A DNA stretch of 64,000 nucleotides from Mycobacterium sp. DL99 (GTDB lineage Bacteria > Actinomycetota > Actinomycetes > Mycobacteriales > Mycobacteriaceae), in contig NZ_SJOM01000007.1 of the NCBI RefSeq assembly GCF_004762045.1, forward strand, positions 2,725,655 to 2,789,654, written 5' to 3'. Position numbers and translations under genes: made by a program. Positions 36,008-45,592 of this stretch are shown piece by piece (position 1 is the first letter of the stretch; every line of letters starts with the position of its first letter). Under the pieces are notes generated by a model. It did no database searches. It worked only from the letters and a program-made list of their open reading frames with translations, and was not told the DNA's origin.

Positions 36008-37567
36008 GTGGACCGTGATCTCGGCAATGGCCGACGGCTCTCGGATGCCGAACGTCGCCTGCTCGGCGACGACAAGACCTTCGACGCCGACCGGGTCCGC
36101 CTGCACACGGGGTCTGAAGCCGCGGAATCGGCCGTCGCGCAGGGCGCATCGGCCTACGCATACGGTGACGACGTGGTGTTCGGCCCCGGCAAGTACCGAC
36201 CGGGGACCCAGGAGGGGGACGGGTTACTGCGCCACGAACTGGCTCACGTCGTCGCCCAATCACGGACCTCGGCGCCGCCGAAGATCGAGCGCGACGTCGA
36301 TCCGCCGACATCGGGCGGCACGTGGACGAAGGACGAAGCGCAGGCGAACTTCACCATCGTCGCGATGAACCGCTTGATGGCGAGCAGCATGCATGCGGGT
36401 ACGACGATTCTGGGACCAGGATTTGAATCCTGGTCGAATCCTTCGATATTCAAGATCCGGGCGCCGGAGACGCTGCGCCTGCACAACACCTTCTGGGTCG
36501 ATCCCGGTGATGCCGTGTTCCCGAGTGATCAATTCACGGTCGCGATCACCAACGACATGACGTACACGGCCAAAGACGGGACGGTTCTCGCCGAAGCGCA
36601 TTATCGCGACGACCATCCACGCTATGACGGTCACCGCACGGCACTCGATGTGTCACTCGGATCCAAGACTCCCGCGGCGAGGGACATGCCGATCCATCAA
36701 CTCCAGATCGATCGGGCGGGAACATTGCAGTGGAGCGTCTACTTTGATTTCGGCACGACTGGCAAGTCCATCATCGTCGTCGCCGACTTCGAGATCGAAA
36801 CGGACAGCCCGCCGCCTGCCGCCGGAGCGAGCCCGGCAACGCCGGGAGGCGACGAGAAGCGGCCACCCTCCAGTAATCCGTTCCGGCCGTTACCCGCACC
36901 AACGCCCCAGAACACCGTCGGCCAGATCACAGTGCTGACCGAGTTGATCGAACGTGCCCAGGACGCAGCGACCAAAGATCGGCTGGTGCGGACGCTGCGT
37001 GACCTCCTCGCTTCCTTGCAGCCGGTTCTGCCCAAGGATGAAGCGAAGAAGATGATCGACGACGCCATACGGCGGTTCATCAACGACGGGATCAAGGACG
37101 GGTTGATGAAGATTCTGGAACTGGTCGTCGGTCGTTCCGCCACTCGGATGCCCGACGGCCCGCCGCCGACCGGACCCAATGTGCCGCAAGCTGATCTCGG
37201 TGAGCACAAGACGCCGCAGCTTACGTTCCCCCTCGACGTCATACCGAAGCCACGGACCAAGCTCGGATTCGAGTTCAAGGACATCCGTGGCACGCAGGTG
37301 GGCTCGTTCATCAGATTCCACCTGGTGGTGCCGGCGGATTACGACAGCCTGGGAGACGGCGGGGCCAAACGGATCGTTGTCGTCCCTGCGGGAGCCACCG
37401 ACGGTCCTCCGGTCACAGTCAAATCGCTACCCGTGACGGCGAAAGAGCCTATCGAAGTGGAGATCCGTGCGCCGTCCGAGCCCGGCCGCTATGTGTTGGA
37501 GGTGTGGGCAGGCATGACGTGGGTTGACGAGTACACCGTCGATATCGTCCCGGCAACGCCCCGGTGA
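36008..37567 (+). CDS. DUF4157 protein with beta-rich C-terminus, CIS-associated
   Basis: A 519-residue protein. Residues ~12-85 form a short DUF4157 domain: DADRVRLHTG, then AYAYGDDVVFGPGKY and RHELAHVVAQ with H76-E77-xx-H80. Residues ~95-265 look beta-rich (IFKIRAPETLRLHN, DQFTVAITNDMTY). A Pro-rich linker (~265-300) leads to a helical region (~305-375) and an Ig-like C-terminal domain (KRIVVVPAGATDG, EVEIRAPSEPGRYVLEVWAG). No toxin catalytic motif beyond HExxH was found. It may be cargo, a processing protease or a structural adaptor. It lies between the giant DUF4157 gene and the gp25 gene, with a 42-base gap upstream. Confidence 0.6.
   Translation: MDRDLGNGRRLSDAERRLLGDDKTFDADRVRLHTGSEAAESAVAQGASAYAYGDDVVFGPGKYRPGTQEGDGLLRHELAHVVAQSRTSAPPKIERDVDPPTSGGTWTKDEAQANFTIVAMNRLMASSMHAGTTILGPGFESWSNPSIFKIRAPETLRLHNTFWVDPGDAVFPSDQFTVAITNDMTYTAKDGTVLAEAHYRDDHPRYDGHRTALDVSLGSKTPAARDMPIHQLQIDRAGTLQWSVYFDFGTTGKSIIVVADFEIETDSPPPAAGASPATPGGDEKRPPSSNPFRPLPAPTPQNTVGQITVLTELIERAQDAATKDRLVRTLRDLLASLQPVLPKDEAKKMIDDAIRRFINDGIKDGLMKILELVVGRSATRMPDGPPPTGPNVPQADLGEHKTPQLTFPLDVIPKPRTKLGFEFKDIRGTQVGSFIRFHLVVPADYDSLGDGGAKRIVVVPAGATDGPPVTVKSLPVTAKEPIEVEIRAPSEPGRYVLEVWAGMTWVDEYTVDIVPATPR
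36414..36435. repeat. Perfect 10-bp inverted repeat inside DUF4157 gene
   Basis: GACCAGGATT and AATCCTGGTC face each other across TG. The repeat lies within the coding sequence around residues 136-143. It could be a hairpin or a protein-binding site; it is followed by GAATCC, giving a superficial tRNA T-arm look, but no tRNA surrounds it. Confidence 0.45.
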
Positions 37568-37591
37568 CGCCCGGCCGCCGACACTGCACGC

Positions 37592-37987
37592 ATGACCTCC
37601 AACGTGGCTGACGCGTGGCTCGGTACCGGCCTGAGTTTCCCCATGCGGCCCGAGAAGACGGGGCTGCTGCCGACGGTTGACGGCATGGATCTGGTTCGGC
37701 AGTCGATCGAGATGATCCTGAACACCGAGCCGGGGGAGCGGATCATGTTGCCCGACTTCGGGTGTGGTCTGCGCCGGTATCTGATGGAGACGAACTCGTT
37801 GATGACTCGTTCGGCGATGGAGAGCGATATAACCGCGGCACTGGAGAAGTGGGAGCCGCGGATTCGATTGACGAACGTTGCGGTGACGCCGGGTGAGGAA
37901 CCTTCTCTGGTATGGATCGAGATCGCCTACGTACGGGTTGCCGACCGCAAGCCGGACAACCTGGTGTACCCGTTCTACCTGACCTAG
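37592..37987 (+). CDS. Baseplate wedge protein, gp25/GPW family (Pvc9-like)
   Basis: A 131-residue gp25-like protein: WLGTGLSFPMRP at the start, SIEMILNTEPGERIMLPDFGCGLRRYLME in the core, and ALEKWEPRIRLTNVAV later. The EPGERxMxPxFGxxLxxxLFE-like motif is the family hallmark. In contractile systems gp25 sits at the baseplate wedge and starts sheath assembly. It lies immediately upstream of the gpJ-like wedge gene, as in PVC and P2 (gpW-gpJ). Confidence 0.93.
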   Translation: MTSNVADAWLGTGLSFPMRPEKTGLLPTVDGMDLVRQSIEMILNTEPGERIMLPDFGCGLRRYLMETNSLMTRSAMESDITAALEKWEPRIRLTNVAVTPGEEPSLVWIEIAYVRVADRKPDNLVYPFYLT

Positions 37988-37997
37988 GGGCGTCGTC

Positions 37998-40151
37998 ATG
38001 GCGCTGATCAGTCCGATACTCGACAACCGGACCTTCGAGCAGCTGCGTCAGGAGCTGGTTGACCGCATCCCGGTCTACACCCCCGAGTGGACGAACTTCA
38101 ACCGCAGCGATCCAGGCATCGCCCTGCTCGAGTTGTTCGCCTATCTCGGTGAATCACTTCTGTACCGGTTCAATCAGATCCCGGACACCACCAAGGTCGC
38201 GTTCCTGCGGATGCTGGGTGTCACGCCACGCAATGCGGAACCGGCCGGCACCGTGGTGGCCTGCAGTACAGAACTTCCCGAGGGCGTCGAGGTTCCGCGG
38301 GGCAGCATCGCCAGTGGCGGCTCGGTCAAATTCGAAACGCAGGGTGACATCGTCGTCTGGCCGATCAGCGTGATCGCCGCAGCCAAGATTCGCGTCGCCG
38401 ACGCCGATACGCAGGCCGAACAGGACCGCAGGTCTGACGCCGCCCACCGGGCGAATCTCGATCCGACGATGGCCGCCTTCTACGAGACCGCCCAGATACC
38501 GGCAGACCCGACCGAACCCGGTGCCGCGCCGGTCGACATCAGCGCGAGCATCGACCATTTCCTCTGGATCGCCGTGCAACGCACGAAGACCACCGACCTG
38601 TCCAAGCTGTCCGGGCGAGGCGTGTACATCGGGATGGCGTTCGACACGACGGTGGCCGAACCGTTCGCGCTGCAGAACCTCGACGCGGCCGGAGCCGCGG
38701 CATTCGCGTCACCGCAACTCACGGTGGACCCTCCCGCGATGTTGTGGGAACTGTGGCAGGGCCCGGACGCCAAGGTGGCGTTCACCACCCTCGACATCGG
38801 TGACGACACCACGCGCGGCCTGACCACCACGGGCACCGTCGAGGTCATCCTGCCCAAGACGCTTCCGGTGCTACCGGTCTACGACCCGGTCAACCCCGGT
38901 GGCGGCGCCGACAGCCCACCACCCCTGATCGATGAGAAGGACCAGGCCAACGTTGTTGCGTGGCTTCGGGTATCCCGACCGGCGCAGGTACACATCAATG
39001 ATGCGATCCGCAATGTCAGTTGGATCGGGGTCAATGCCGTCGGCGTCATCCAGTCGTTGACGGCGACACCGGAGTTCCTCGGTACCGGTGACGGCGACAC
39101 CGACCAGCGCTTCCCCTTGGCGCAACGGCCCGTGCTGCCGGGCAACGTCGAGCTGGACGTCGAAGAGACCGACGGCTGGAAGCCCTGGACGGAGGTTGCG
39201 CCGTATGCGACCGGCGGCGTCGGCGCCTCCACGTTCACGGTCGACTACGCCGCCGGTGCGGTGACTTTCGACGGTAAGGAGGTGCCGCAGCGAGGCCAGC
39301 GGATCAGGACACGGTCGTATCGATACGGCGGGGGAGTAGCGGGAAACGTTGTCGCGAAATCGATCTCGAAGATCGGTACCGCGGCCGCCGGAGTAGATGC
39401 CGTCAATCCGTTCCCTGCGACGGGAGGGGTGGATCCCGCCTCCCTGGCCGACGCCCTCGACGAGATCCCCGCGCGGGTGCACCGGCGGGACCGTGCGGTG
39501 ATCGCCGACGATTTCCGTGATCTCGCGTTGGAGGTCGCCGGGGTTGCCCGGGCCGAGACGCTGCCACTGTTGCATCCCGACACACCCGATGTGGCCGCAG
39601 CCGGTGTGGTCAGCGTCGTGGTGTTCCCTACGGAGGACCAGCAGAACCCGTCGGCACCGATGCCCGATTTCGTGTTGCTGCGCAGTGTCGCCCGCTATCT
39701 CGATGTCCGTCGGCTCGTCACCACCGAGTTGTACGTGATCCCGCCGACCTATCGGAAAGTTGTGGTATCAGCTGGAATTCAAGTCAAGTCGGGCTATCAG
39801 GTGGATGCGGTCCGCCGATGGGTCGACACCATACTGCGGCAGTATCTGTCGGGGCTGCCACCGCTGGGCCCCGACGGGAACGGGTGGCCGCTGGGGCGGA
39901 CCGTACGTCGAGCAGAGCTCGAAGCCGTGGCGGTGCAGGTCGAAGGCGTCGAGTACATGACAGGGCTATTGCTGGCGGTCCCGGGCTCGACGGGCTACCA
40001 CACCGTGGAGACTGTCGAGCTCAAGCGTTGGGAGATGCCCGAGATCGTCGGCCTCACCGTCGTTTCCGGTGAGCCGCTGCCCGCCGGTGTGCCCTACGAA
40101 CCCGCGCCACCGGAAACCGAACCCGTACCGCTGCCGCCGGACGTGTGCTGA
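37998..40151 (+). CDS. Baseplate wedge protein, gpJ/gp6-like (Pvc11-like)
   Basis: A 717-residue protein. The N-terminus matches eCIS baseplate assembly proteins (LVDRIPVYTPEWTNFNRSDPGIALLELFAYLGESLLYRFNQIP). Later segments include VHRRDRAVIADDFRDLALEVAGVARAETL and VDTILRQYLSGLPPLGPDG, typical of the J/gp6 fold that dimerises into the wedge ring. It starts ten bases after the gp25 gene and overlaps the next start (TGATG). It is larger than phage gpJ because of an inserted beta domain at about 255-460. Confidence 0.9.
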   Translation: MALISPILDNRTFEQLRQELVDRIPVYTPEWTNFNRSDPGIALLELFAYLGESLLYRFNQIPDTTKVAFLRMLGVTPRNAEPAGTVVACSTELPEGVEVPRGSIASGGSVKFETQGDIVVWPISVIAAAKIRVADADTQAEQDRRSDAAHRANLDPTMAAFYETAQIPADPTEPGAAPVDISASIDHFLWIAVQRTKTTDLSKLSGRGVYIGMAFDTTVAEPFALQNLDAAGAAAFASPQLTVDPPAMLWELWQGPDAKVAFTTLDIGDDTTRGLTTTGTVEVILPKTLPVLPVYDPVNPGGGADSPPPLIDEKDQANVVAWLRVSRPAQVHINDAIRNVSWIGVNAVGVIQSLTATPEFLGTGDGDTDQRFPLAQRPVLPGNVELDVEETDGWKPWTEVAPYATGGVGASTFTVDYAAGAVTFDGKEVPQRGQRIRTRSYRYGGGVAGNVVAKSISKIGTAAAGVDAVNPFPATGGVDPASLADALDEIPARVHRRDRAVIADDFRDLALEVAGVARAETLPLLHPDTPDVAAAGVVSVVVFPTEDQQNPSAPMPDFVLLRSVARYLDVRRLVTTELYVIPPTYRKVVVSAGIQVKSGYQVDAVRRWVDTILRQYLSGLPPLGPDGNGWPLGRTVRRAELEAVAVQVEGVEYMTGLLLAVPGSTGYHTVETVELKRWEMPEIVGLTVVSGEPLPAGVPYEPAPPETEPVPLPPDVC

Positions 40152-42133
40152 TGGCTGCCGACCGAGCGTTGAGCCTGGTGGTCGAGCCCGAACAATGGGC
40201 GGACTGCCAACTCCGCGACACCGTGCCCTTGCCGGGCGGTGGCGTCGAACTCGGTTGGACGGATCGGCCCCAATCCACCTCGTGCCCGGATGAGCGTCAG
40301 ACTGTTCCACCCGGCGGGCTGGCATTCGACCATCAGTGCCGGGCCTACCGCAGCCGGGCGCACGCCATCGATGTACTGAGCCCCGGCTCAACGGAACGGC
40401 GCACCGTGCCGGGGTTCCCGGCACCGCGCGGCCTGGCCGTCGACGAGGCAAACCGGCTGTATGTCGCCGACGGGGCCGAACGTGCGGTCCGCGTGCTCGA
40501 CCTGGATTCCGGTCGTGTACTTCATCGTGTCGTCATGTGCGGGGCGCCGGTCGACGTGGCCGCGCAGTGCGGCGGGGTGGTCGCGCTGATACCGGGTGCC
40601 GAAACACTGTTTCTCATCGAGGGCAGAAGCGGGCCCGCGGCCGGGCCGGCCCTCGTGCGTCCGTGCTATCCGCATGGACTGGAGGCGATCCGGGTGTCGG
40701 CGGGACCGATCATCCTGTGGCGCAACAGCGGTGGTCAGAGCGTAGTGACACGTCCGGACGGCACGGTGCTGATCGAGACCACCGCGGCCACCGACCTGGA
40801 CATCATGCCGGACGGAACGATCATTGTGGCCGGCGTGCCCGGGGACCCCTTCCGGCGATGGGAGCCGACGGGTGACCTGGAACTGGAGCCGGTGGGCGCA
40901 CCGGATTTCGACGGCGGCGCCATCTGTGTAGATCCGCGCGGACACGTCGCGTACACCACTGTCGCCGGCATCCGGTGGACAACCGGATCGGTCGCCAAGC
41001 ACCTGACCGAAGGGACGGTCACGATCGGTCCGCTCGACAGCCGGGTGGACCGGACCCGCTGGGGGAGAGCCTTCTTCACCGCATGTCTGCCGAAGGGCAC
41101 GGCGATGTCCATCCGTGCGATGACGGCCGATGACGCATCGACGCGACCGATCTTCGACGACGCCACCGTATTCGGTGTCTACCGCCGGCCGCAGCACGAC
41201 ACCTGCCCTGACGAGTTCCCCCTCTATGAGGCGCCGGTGCATGCGCCTCGCGGCCGCTACCTGTGGTTGGAGGTGGCGCTCAAGGGCACCGAACGGGTGA
41301 CGCCGCGCCTGCGGGCAATAAGGGTGGAACGGCCGGGGCACGCCTTGCTCGAAACCCTCCCGCGAGTGTTCTCCCGCGACGAGAACAATCCCGACTACCT
41401 CTTCCGGATGCTGGCGCCCGCCGAGGGGATGCTGCACGATCTCGATCAGAAGGCCGACCGGCGTGCTGAGCTACTGCTCGATCCGGCGACCGTGCGAGCC
41501 GATCTGTTGCCTTGGCTGGCGAGTTTCCTCGGGCTGGCGCTTGATCCGCGGTGGCCGGAGGGGGCGCGGCGGACCCTGCTGGCCGAGGCGTTCGATCTGT
41601 TCCGCTACCGCGGTACGGTCCGGGCGCTGCGGCGGATGGCCGACATCTATCTCGACCGCCAGACACAGATCATCGAGCACTGGCAGCTACGGGGTATCGG
41701 CGGGACCATACTGGGCACCACCCCCGATGGCGATAAGACTCCGAACGTCGGTGCCTCCGTGCGTGAAACAGGCACCCTGGGCCGATTCACCGTCGGTGGC
41801 ACTGTTCTGCAACCGACATCGTTCGCGACCTCGGCGCACAGGTTCACGTTGCTGATACCCGGGAATCTCACCGATGAGCAATGCGAAGTGCTGACCGGCC
41901 TGCTGCAGACCCAGGCGCCGGCGCACACCGCCGGTTCGGTGCAGGAACTCGGCGCAGGCATGCGGGTAGGCACCGTCCGGGTCGGCATCACGTCGTTCGT
42001 CGGCCCGGCCGCCGACTGGATCCCGCTGCGCCTCGGTGAGGTACGTCTGGGCGCTGACGGCATCATCGGTACCCCGGCCATCGGCAGCCGGTTGGGCCAG
42101 GATTCCTACGCGGGACAGGTCCTGGTCGGATGA
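40151..42133 (+). CDS. Baseplate gpI-like tail protein with N-terminal beta-propeller-like domain (Pvc12-like)
   Basis: A 660-residue fusion. The C-terminal ~250 residues match phage tail protein I / TIGR02242: ETLPRVFSRDENNPDYLFRMLAPAEGML, DLLPWLASFLGLALDPRW and FDLFRYRGTVRALRRMADIYL. The N-terminal ~350 residues contain repeated NHL/SMP-30-like blades (RGLAVDEANRLYVADGAERAVRVLDL, GGAICVDPRGHVAYTTVAG). The fusion suggests a surface-exposed propeller attached to the wedge, which could dock fibres or membranes. GTG 40145 is also open, but ATG 40151 overlaps the upstream stop. Confidence 0.85.
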   Translation: MAADRALSLVVEPEQWADCQLRDTVPLPGGGVELGWTDRPQSTSCPDERQTVPPGGLAFDHQCRAYRSRAHAIDVLSPGSTERRTVPGFPAPRGLAVDEANRLYVADGAERAVRVLDLDSGRVLHRVVMCGAPVDVAAQCGGVVALIPGAETLFLIEGRSGPAAGPALVRPCYPHGLEAIRVSAGPIILWRNSGGQSVVTRPDGTVLIETTAATDLDIMPDGTIIVAGVPGDPFRRWEPTGDLELEPVGAPDFDGGAICVDPRGHVAYTTVAGIRWTTGSVAKHLTEGTVTIGPLDSRVDRTRWGRAFFTACLPKGTAMSIRAMTADDASTRPIFDDATVFGVYRRPQHDTCPDEFPLYEAPVHAPRGRYLWLEVALKGTERVTPRLRAIRVERPGHALLETLPRVFSRDENNPDYLFRMLAPAEGMLHDLDQKADRRAELLLDPATVRADLLPWLASFLGLALDPRWPEGARRTLLAEAFDLFRYRGTVRALRRMADIYLDRQTQIIEHWQLRGIGGTILGTTPDGDKTPNVGASVRETGTLGRFTVGGTVLQPTSFATSAHRFTLLIPGNLTDEQCEVLTGLLQTQAPAHTAGSVQELGAGMRVGTVRVGITSFVGPAADWIPLRLGEVRLGADGIIGTPAIGSRLGQDSYAGQVLVG

Positions 42134-43629
42134 CGGAGTTGACGATCGATCGGCTCACCGCGACCGCGGTGGCGAACAGCGATGACCGGGCCGGCACTGA
42201 ATCCCGGATCAGCACGCTGCTCCAGCACGTCGCAGCGAGCCGGCTCGACGCCGCACTGGCCGAAGTGGCGCTACCGCAGGGGTATTGGTGTGTTCGCCGG
42301 CTCGACGTCGCACTGGCCCTTGACTTCGACCGGTCCGATGCGGCCCTGGAAACGCAGTGGTCACGGGCGCTCGTCGATGCGGTCGCCGCCGCGCTCGCCG
42401 ACCGGTCCGGCGGTCTCGTGTTCTATCCGAGGATCGTCGATGCCCTCATCGATTTCCTGACCTCAGCGGTACGGCACGACGACGGCCACGAGTGGGCCTG
42501 GCGCCAGGTCGGGCTCCTGTCCCCGGCCGATCGCGGCGTGGGCGAGGCAGGCAGGGACCAGGCGCGGCTGGTTCTTGCCGCATTGGGTCGACATCCACGG
42601 GACGCGATTGCTGCGGTGGCAGCCTGCGTTCGAGCGATGGGCGCGACATCCCTGCACCGGGTGTTGGGCGCTACCGGCTGGACCGAGTTGGCGTCGATCG
42701 CCCTTGGTGCACTTGGCGGTTCCACCCGCATCGCGCCGGGCGTCACCGGCCTTCCGGACGGTCCAGCCCTGCGGACAGTCGCGGTCGAATCGTTCCCGGC
42801 TCAACACCCCGGCAGACCCGCTGAACGTTCGGCGGCACTGGCAGGTGATGTGGTCGGCCGTTCCGTTCTGGCGGCGGCGCTGGCCCGGATGTCCATCCGG
42901 GTCGAGCGGCCGCTCGCATGGGCCTGGGCGGTGATCGCCATTGCGGAGGCGGCTCCGTCGGTCTTGTTGCGCACTGACTCGGACACGGTAATCGCCGTGG
43001 TGGCAGATCATTTCATTCGCTCTGAGGACCGGGCGGCACCAGGCTTCCTGGGTGCGGACAGGCGATCCGAGGCTGCGGCGTTCGATGCGACGCCACCGGC
43101 TACAGAGTCGGGAAACTGTGAGCCTGCCGCGGCCGACGCCGACCGGGATGAACCCGCACAGACACTCTGGGCGGGCGCGCTGTTCTTCCTCAACACGGCC
43201 GCGGATGCCGGTATCCCCGACGAATTCTTCACCGATCCGGTCCTGGCCGGATGTCCGTTGTGGCGCATCCTCGGCGCGCTGATCCAGGCGATGGTCCCGA
43301 TCTCCGCAGGTGACCCGACCCTGCTCGCGTTATGCGGGCCACCCCGGCCCGCGGAGCCGCTCACCGATGAGGAGCAGGGGCGGGTTGAGACGTACGCGTC
43401 CCGGTGGCTCGCGGTGACCGCGGAACGCATGGATGTGACCGACGAGGACCCGGCGGATGTCTGCATGCGCGTTGCTCTCCGTCGCGGCTCGATCGTTGCG
43501 GAACCCGGATGGATCGACGTGCATCTGGACCTTGACGACGTCGACATCGATGTGCGCCGTGCGGGTCTGGATCTCGATCCCGGATGGATACCGTGGCTCG
43601 GTTGCGTCGTCAGGTTCTGCTATGACTAG
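42130..43629 (+). CDS. Candidate CIS tape-measure-type protein
   Basis: A 499-residue protein with a helical N-terminus carrying WCVRRLDVALALDFDR (about 54-69), resembling the start of contractile injection system tape measure domains. A middle Ala/Asp-rich part (~285-345) follows. A conserved-looking C-terminus (WAGALFFLNTAADAGIPDEFF at about 347, RAGLDLDPGWIPWLGCVVRF at the end) is also seen. It overlaps both neighbours (ATGA upstream, eight bases downstream) and lies just before the AAA+ gene, where such proteins occur in other loci. The family assignment is from memory and is uncertain. It is short for a tape measure, so it may instead be an assembly factor. Confidence 0.55.
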   Translation: MTELTIDRLTATAVANSDDRAGTESRISTLLQHVAASRLDAALAEVALPQGYWCVRRLDVALALDFDRSDAALETQWSRALVDAVAAALADRSGGLVFYPRIVDALIDFLTSAVRHDDGHEWAWRQVGLLSPADRGVGEAGRDQARLVLAALGRHPRDAIAAVAACVRAMGATSLHRVLGATGWTELASIALGALGGSTRIAPGVTGLPDGPALRTVAVESFPAQHPGRPAERSAALAGDVVGRSVLAAALARMSIRVERPLAWAWAVIAIAEAAPSVLLRTDSDTVIAVVADHFIRSEDRAAPGFLGADRRSEAAAFDATPPATESGNCEPAAADADRDEPAQTLWAGALFFLNTAADAGIPDEFFTDPVLAGCPLWRILGALIQAMVPISAGDPTLLALCGPPRPAEPLTDEEQGRVETYASRWLAVTAERMDVTDEDPADVCMRVALRRGSIVAEPGWIDVHLDLDDVDIDVRRAGLDLDPGWIPWLGCVVRFCYD

Positions 43630-45592
43630 CACGCTGGCGCCGACTGGACGGCCGAGCAGCCTGGGATTGTCAGCGCTGGCATCCGACATCGCCATGATCC
43701 TCGCCGACGTCGTCGCCGCTGCGGGCAGTAAAGAATCGGGGGCCGCGGAGACGGCCGGGTTCCTGCGTGATTGGGCGACGACCCGTGACGCGACAGCTCT
43801 GTCGGGACCCGATCCGCTGTGCAACGTCGTCGAGCGTTACGGGCTCACCGACCCCGAGCGCGATCTGTTGCTGTTGGCGGGGCTGCCCGAGGAACACGAG
43901 GGTCTCGCGGCGACGTTCCGGGCGATGGGGCCCATCGGGGAACCATGGCCGACCGTGGGCATCGCCGCACTTGTGCTGGAGCGCAAGGAGATCGATCGGC
44001 ACACCCTTCGCCGGATCATCTCGACCGGTCGGCTCTGCGGTCAGGGCATCGTGAGGATCGGTGGCAATGCCCCGTTGTTCGAGCAGGTGCTGCGGCCGGC
44101 CCCGGGCATCTGGACGGCCCTGCACGGTCACCGCAGGCTCCCGGATGCGGTGCGTGGAGTGGATATCGGCGCAGTGCCGCCGGGGCTGGCCCGATGGAGT
44201 GCACTACCCGCTGTGCAGCGGGCGGCCGCCGCGCTGACCTCACCGGGGGCCCGCACCGTGCTGGTCCAGTCGCAGGACGAGACCGTGGGTCTGGCGCGGT
44301 GCGCGGCCCTCGGGGAGACCGCCGGTGTGCAGTTGATGGCGGGCCGGGCCAAGGCCTATGACGGCGAAGCGATCAGGCTGCTTGCGCTGCATGCCGCGGC
44401 CCACAACGCTGTGGCGCTGCTCGTCGTCGACCCGTTGACCGAGCCTGCCGCCGGATCCGCTGTTCTCGACATCGATGATGTGCCGGGGCCGCTGCTGGTC
44501 TGCGCGCCGCCAGGATCGCTGCGGGTAGGCCGGAACCGGCCCGTCATCCTGGTGCCGCTCGGCCCGGTCACCCCCGCCGACCGGCGCGACGCCTGGAGTG
44601 CGGCCCTACCCGAATTCGACAGTGCGGCCTCCTATCTCGCGGCCCGCCATCCGCTCGACCCGGCGTTGACCGTGCAGGTGGCCCTCGATGCCCGGGCCGG
44701 GTATCGGTTGGGCGACGGCGAAACGGATGTCAGCGGCATCTCGGGATTGATCCGGGCCCGGGCCGGGGTCAGCCTGCCGGCCGGCGTCGAGCTGCTGACG
44801 CCGTCGGTGCCGTGGGAACGGTTGATCCTGCCCGACGACGCCGGTGTGCAACTGCACGAGGCCGTTTCGCGACTCGAGCACCAGGCCCAAGTGCTCGAGG
44901 ACTGGTACCTGAATGGCCAGGCCCGCGCGTCGCGCGGATGCCGCCTGTTGTTGACGGGTCCGCCGGGGACCGGCAAGTCGCTGGCCGCCGAGGCGCTGGC
45001 GACCGCTGCCAAGACGGACCTGTTGCAGATCGACGCCAGCCAGATGGTGTCGAAATGGATCGGGGAGACCGAGAAGAACCTTGCCGCCGCATTCGACGTC
45101 GCCGAGCGAACCCAGGCCGTGCTGTTCGTCGACGAGGCCGACTGGTTGTTCGCCGCCCGCACGGAGGTATCCGACGCTCACGACCGCTACGCCAACCTGG
45201 AGACCGCATACCTGCTGCAGCGGCTCGACCGATTCGACGGCCTGGTGTTGCTGGCCAGTAACCTGCGCAACAACATCGACGGTGCGTTCCTGCGCCGCAT
45301 GGACTTCGTCATCGACCTGCCGCTCCCAGATGAACCAGCCCGCCTGGCGTTGTGGTCACTGCACCTTCCGGCCGGGCATCTGGCCGGCGACGTCGATCTC
45401 GACGTCCTCGCCCGGCTGTACCCGGTTACGGGCGCGGCAATCCGTAACGCATCCATCGCGGCGGCCTTCATGGCCGCATCCGAGAACCGGACAGTCACGC
45501 AGAACCACCTCATCACAGCCGTGCGTCGTGAATACACGAAGGCCGCGATGCCGTTCCCCGGCGAACCATCGAGGAGACGAAATGACCTGTAA
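43622..45592 (+). CDS. AAA+ ATPase of the CIS (Pvc15-like)
   Basis: A 656-residue AAA+ protein. The C-terminal ATPase has Walker A at G446-PPGTGKS453, Walker B at 500-505 (VLFVDE), and a sensor-1 asparagine in LLASNLRNNID; the AFLRRMDF arginines follow. The N-terminal ~400 residues are a degenerate helical/ATPase-like region without a P-loop. Family members in PVC and AFP (Pvc15/Afp15) are thought to help load or remodel cargo. It follows the tape-measure candidate and overlaps the next gene by 11 bases. Start ATG 43622 lies inside the end of the upstream gene. Confidence 0.93.
   Translation: MTSTLAPTGRPSSLGLSALASDIAMILADVVAAAGSKESGAAETAGFLRDWATTRDATALSGPDPLCNVVERYGLTDPERDLLLLAGLPEEHEGLAATFRAMGPIGEPWPTVGIAALVLERKEIDRHTLRRIISTGRLCGQGIVRIGGNAPLFEQVLRPAPGIWTALHGHRRLPDAVRGVDIGAVPPGLARWSALPAVQRAAAALTSPGARTVLVQSQDETVGLARCAALGETAGVQLMAGRAKAYDGEAIRLLALHAAAHNAVALLVVDPLTEPAAGSAVLDIDDVPGPLLVCAPPGSLRVGRNRPVILVPLGPVTPADRRDAWSAALPEFDSAASYLAARHPLDPALTVQVALDARAGYRLGDGETDVSGISGLIRARAGVSLPAGVELLTPSVPWERLILPDDAGVQLHEAVSRLEHQAQVLEDWYLNGQARASRGCRLLLTGPPGTGKSLAAEALATAAKTDLLQIDASQMVSKWIGETEKNLAAAFDVAERTQAVLFVDEADWLFAARTEVSDAHDRYANLETAYLLQRLDRFDGLVLLASNLRNNIDGAFLRRMDFVIDLPLPDEPARLALWSLHLPAGHLAGDVDLDVLARLYPVTGAAIRNASIAAAFMAASENRTVTQNHLITAVRREYTKAAMPFPGEPSRRRNDL

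Noticed and set aside
36411-36445. tRNA-like 3' end (GGTCGAATCC)
   Set aside because: No acceptor, D or anticodon arms surround it, and it lies in a coding frame.
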